Assembly (NCBI RefSeq): GCF_022827545.1
Contig: NZ_CP094669.1
Coordinates: 2,384,001-2,448,000, forward strand
Length of the DNA: 64,000 bases
Source of the DNA: Hymenobacter tibetensis
Lineage (GTDB): Bacteria > Bacteroidota > Bacteroidia > Cytophagales > Hymenobacteraceae
Reading direction: 5' to 3'
Position numbers and translations under genes: made by a program. Shown here piece after piece: positions 63,803 to 64,000 of the stretch. The first letter of the stretch is position 1, and every line of letters begins with the position of its first letter. The notes below the pieces were generated by a model. It ran no database searches. It was not told the origin of the DNA and worked only from the letters and a program-made list of their open reading frames with translations.

Positions 63803-64000
63803 GTGAATCCCCCTGAGTCTGCCGTTGCTTCCGTTGCCGCTTCTGCCGCGAAGTTTCCGTTGTCGTTGCTGTGCTTGTCGGCGAGTTGGGGCGGGCTAGA
63901 ACTGAACACCGTGCGCTTCGCCGAGTGGATGCACCGCCGCGGTTGGCCCGTGCAGGTGATTACGCTGCCTGATTCCCCTATAGCCGTTCGAGCCGAAGCA
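63803..64000 (+). CDS. Glycosyltransferase (GT4-type), N-terminal part
   Basis: The gene runs off the right edge; 66 codons are present from GTG 63803. The stretch LSLLCLSASWGGLELNTVRFAEWMHRRGWPVQVIT is the first beta-strand, glycine loop and helix of GT-B fold family 4 enzymes (SxGGxE near the nucleotide-sugar site). Preceded by about 20 Ala/Val-rich residues with no signal peptide. Substrate cannot be judged from this part. Confidence 0.75.
   Translation, partial: MNPPESAVASVAASAAKFPLSLLCLSASWGGLELNTVRFAEWMHRRGWPVQVITLPDSPIAVRAEA

Overview
The window is chromosomal DNA of a member of the Bacteroidota, most likely Hymenobacter or a close relative in the Cytophagales. The evidence is the set of Bacteroidota-typical genes (bat-type VWA/TPR pair, DUF4290 next to murA, DUF4846, T9SS sorting domains, YwqK/MORN-variant protein, CTnDOT-like integrase family), promoters with the Bacteroidota -7 element TAnnTTTG, a near absence of Shine-Dalgarno sequences, and moderately high GC. 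This genus assignment is inference; no database search was possible.

Layout. 1-3.5 kb: end of a sigma-54 response regulator and its histidine kinase, then a secreted MORN-variant protein. 3.9-11.5 kb: gltD and gltB (glutamate synthase) and a thiolase. 11.7-13.6 kb: bat-like TPR and VWA genes. 13.8-14.2 kb: tRNA-Ser(GCT), tRNA-Pro(TGG), tRNA-Arg(TCT). 14.15-24.07 kb: an integrated element of about 9.9 kb inserted at the 3' end of tRNA-Arg, bounded by a perfect 53-bp direct repeat. It carries an integrase, an excisionase-like HTH protein, a replication-initiator-like protein, an HNH nuclease cluster, and an AT-richer cargo: an unrecognised 613-aa protein overlapping an EEP-family nuclease, facing a 225-aa protein with a hydrophobic C-terminus. 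That cargo is the best candidate in the window for an undescribed (possibly defence) system.

24.1-29.4 kb: a gene-poor scar region, a lipoprotein NucA-type nuclease, a small DUF551-like gene, a decayed T9SS protein, gyrB and a RidA-family gene. 29.4-35.6 kb: ppk1 and ppx convergent around a 70-nt palindrome, a membrane protein, an AraC regulator and an NAD(P)-binding protein. 35.6-43.4 kb: leftward genes for a phosphoesterase/outer-membrane barrel fusion, a YdjM-like membrane protein, an M23 peptidase with T9SS tail, a sirtuin and a DUF4846 protein; then topA.

46.4-55.4 kb: a chemosensory operon: a soluble receptor with nine 92-residue HAMP-type repeats, CheW, CheY, a CheB whose receiver domain has lost its phosphorylation residues, CheA, and a CheC with two intact phosphatase motifs. 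No cheR and no flagellar genes are seen, so the output is probably not flagellar. 55.5-64 kb: a ureohydrolase, a small membrane protein, a DUF4349 lipoprotein, a GAF protein, a murA with Asp in place of the fosfomycin-target Cys, DUF4290, a PcrA/UvrD helicase and the start of a glycosyltransferase. Several gene ends share unusually long, near-perfect inverted repeats (31-37 bp arms).
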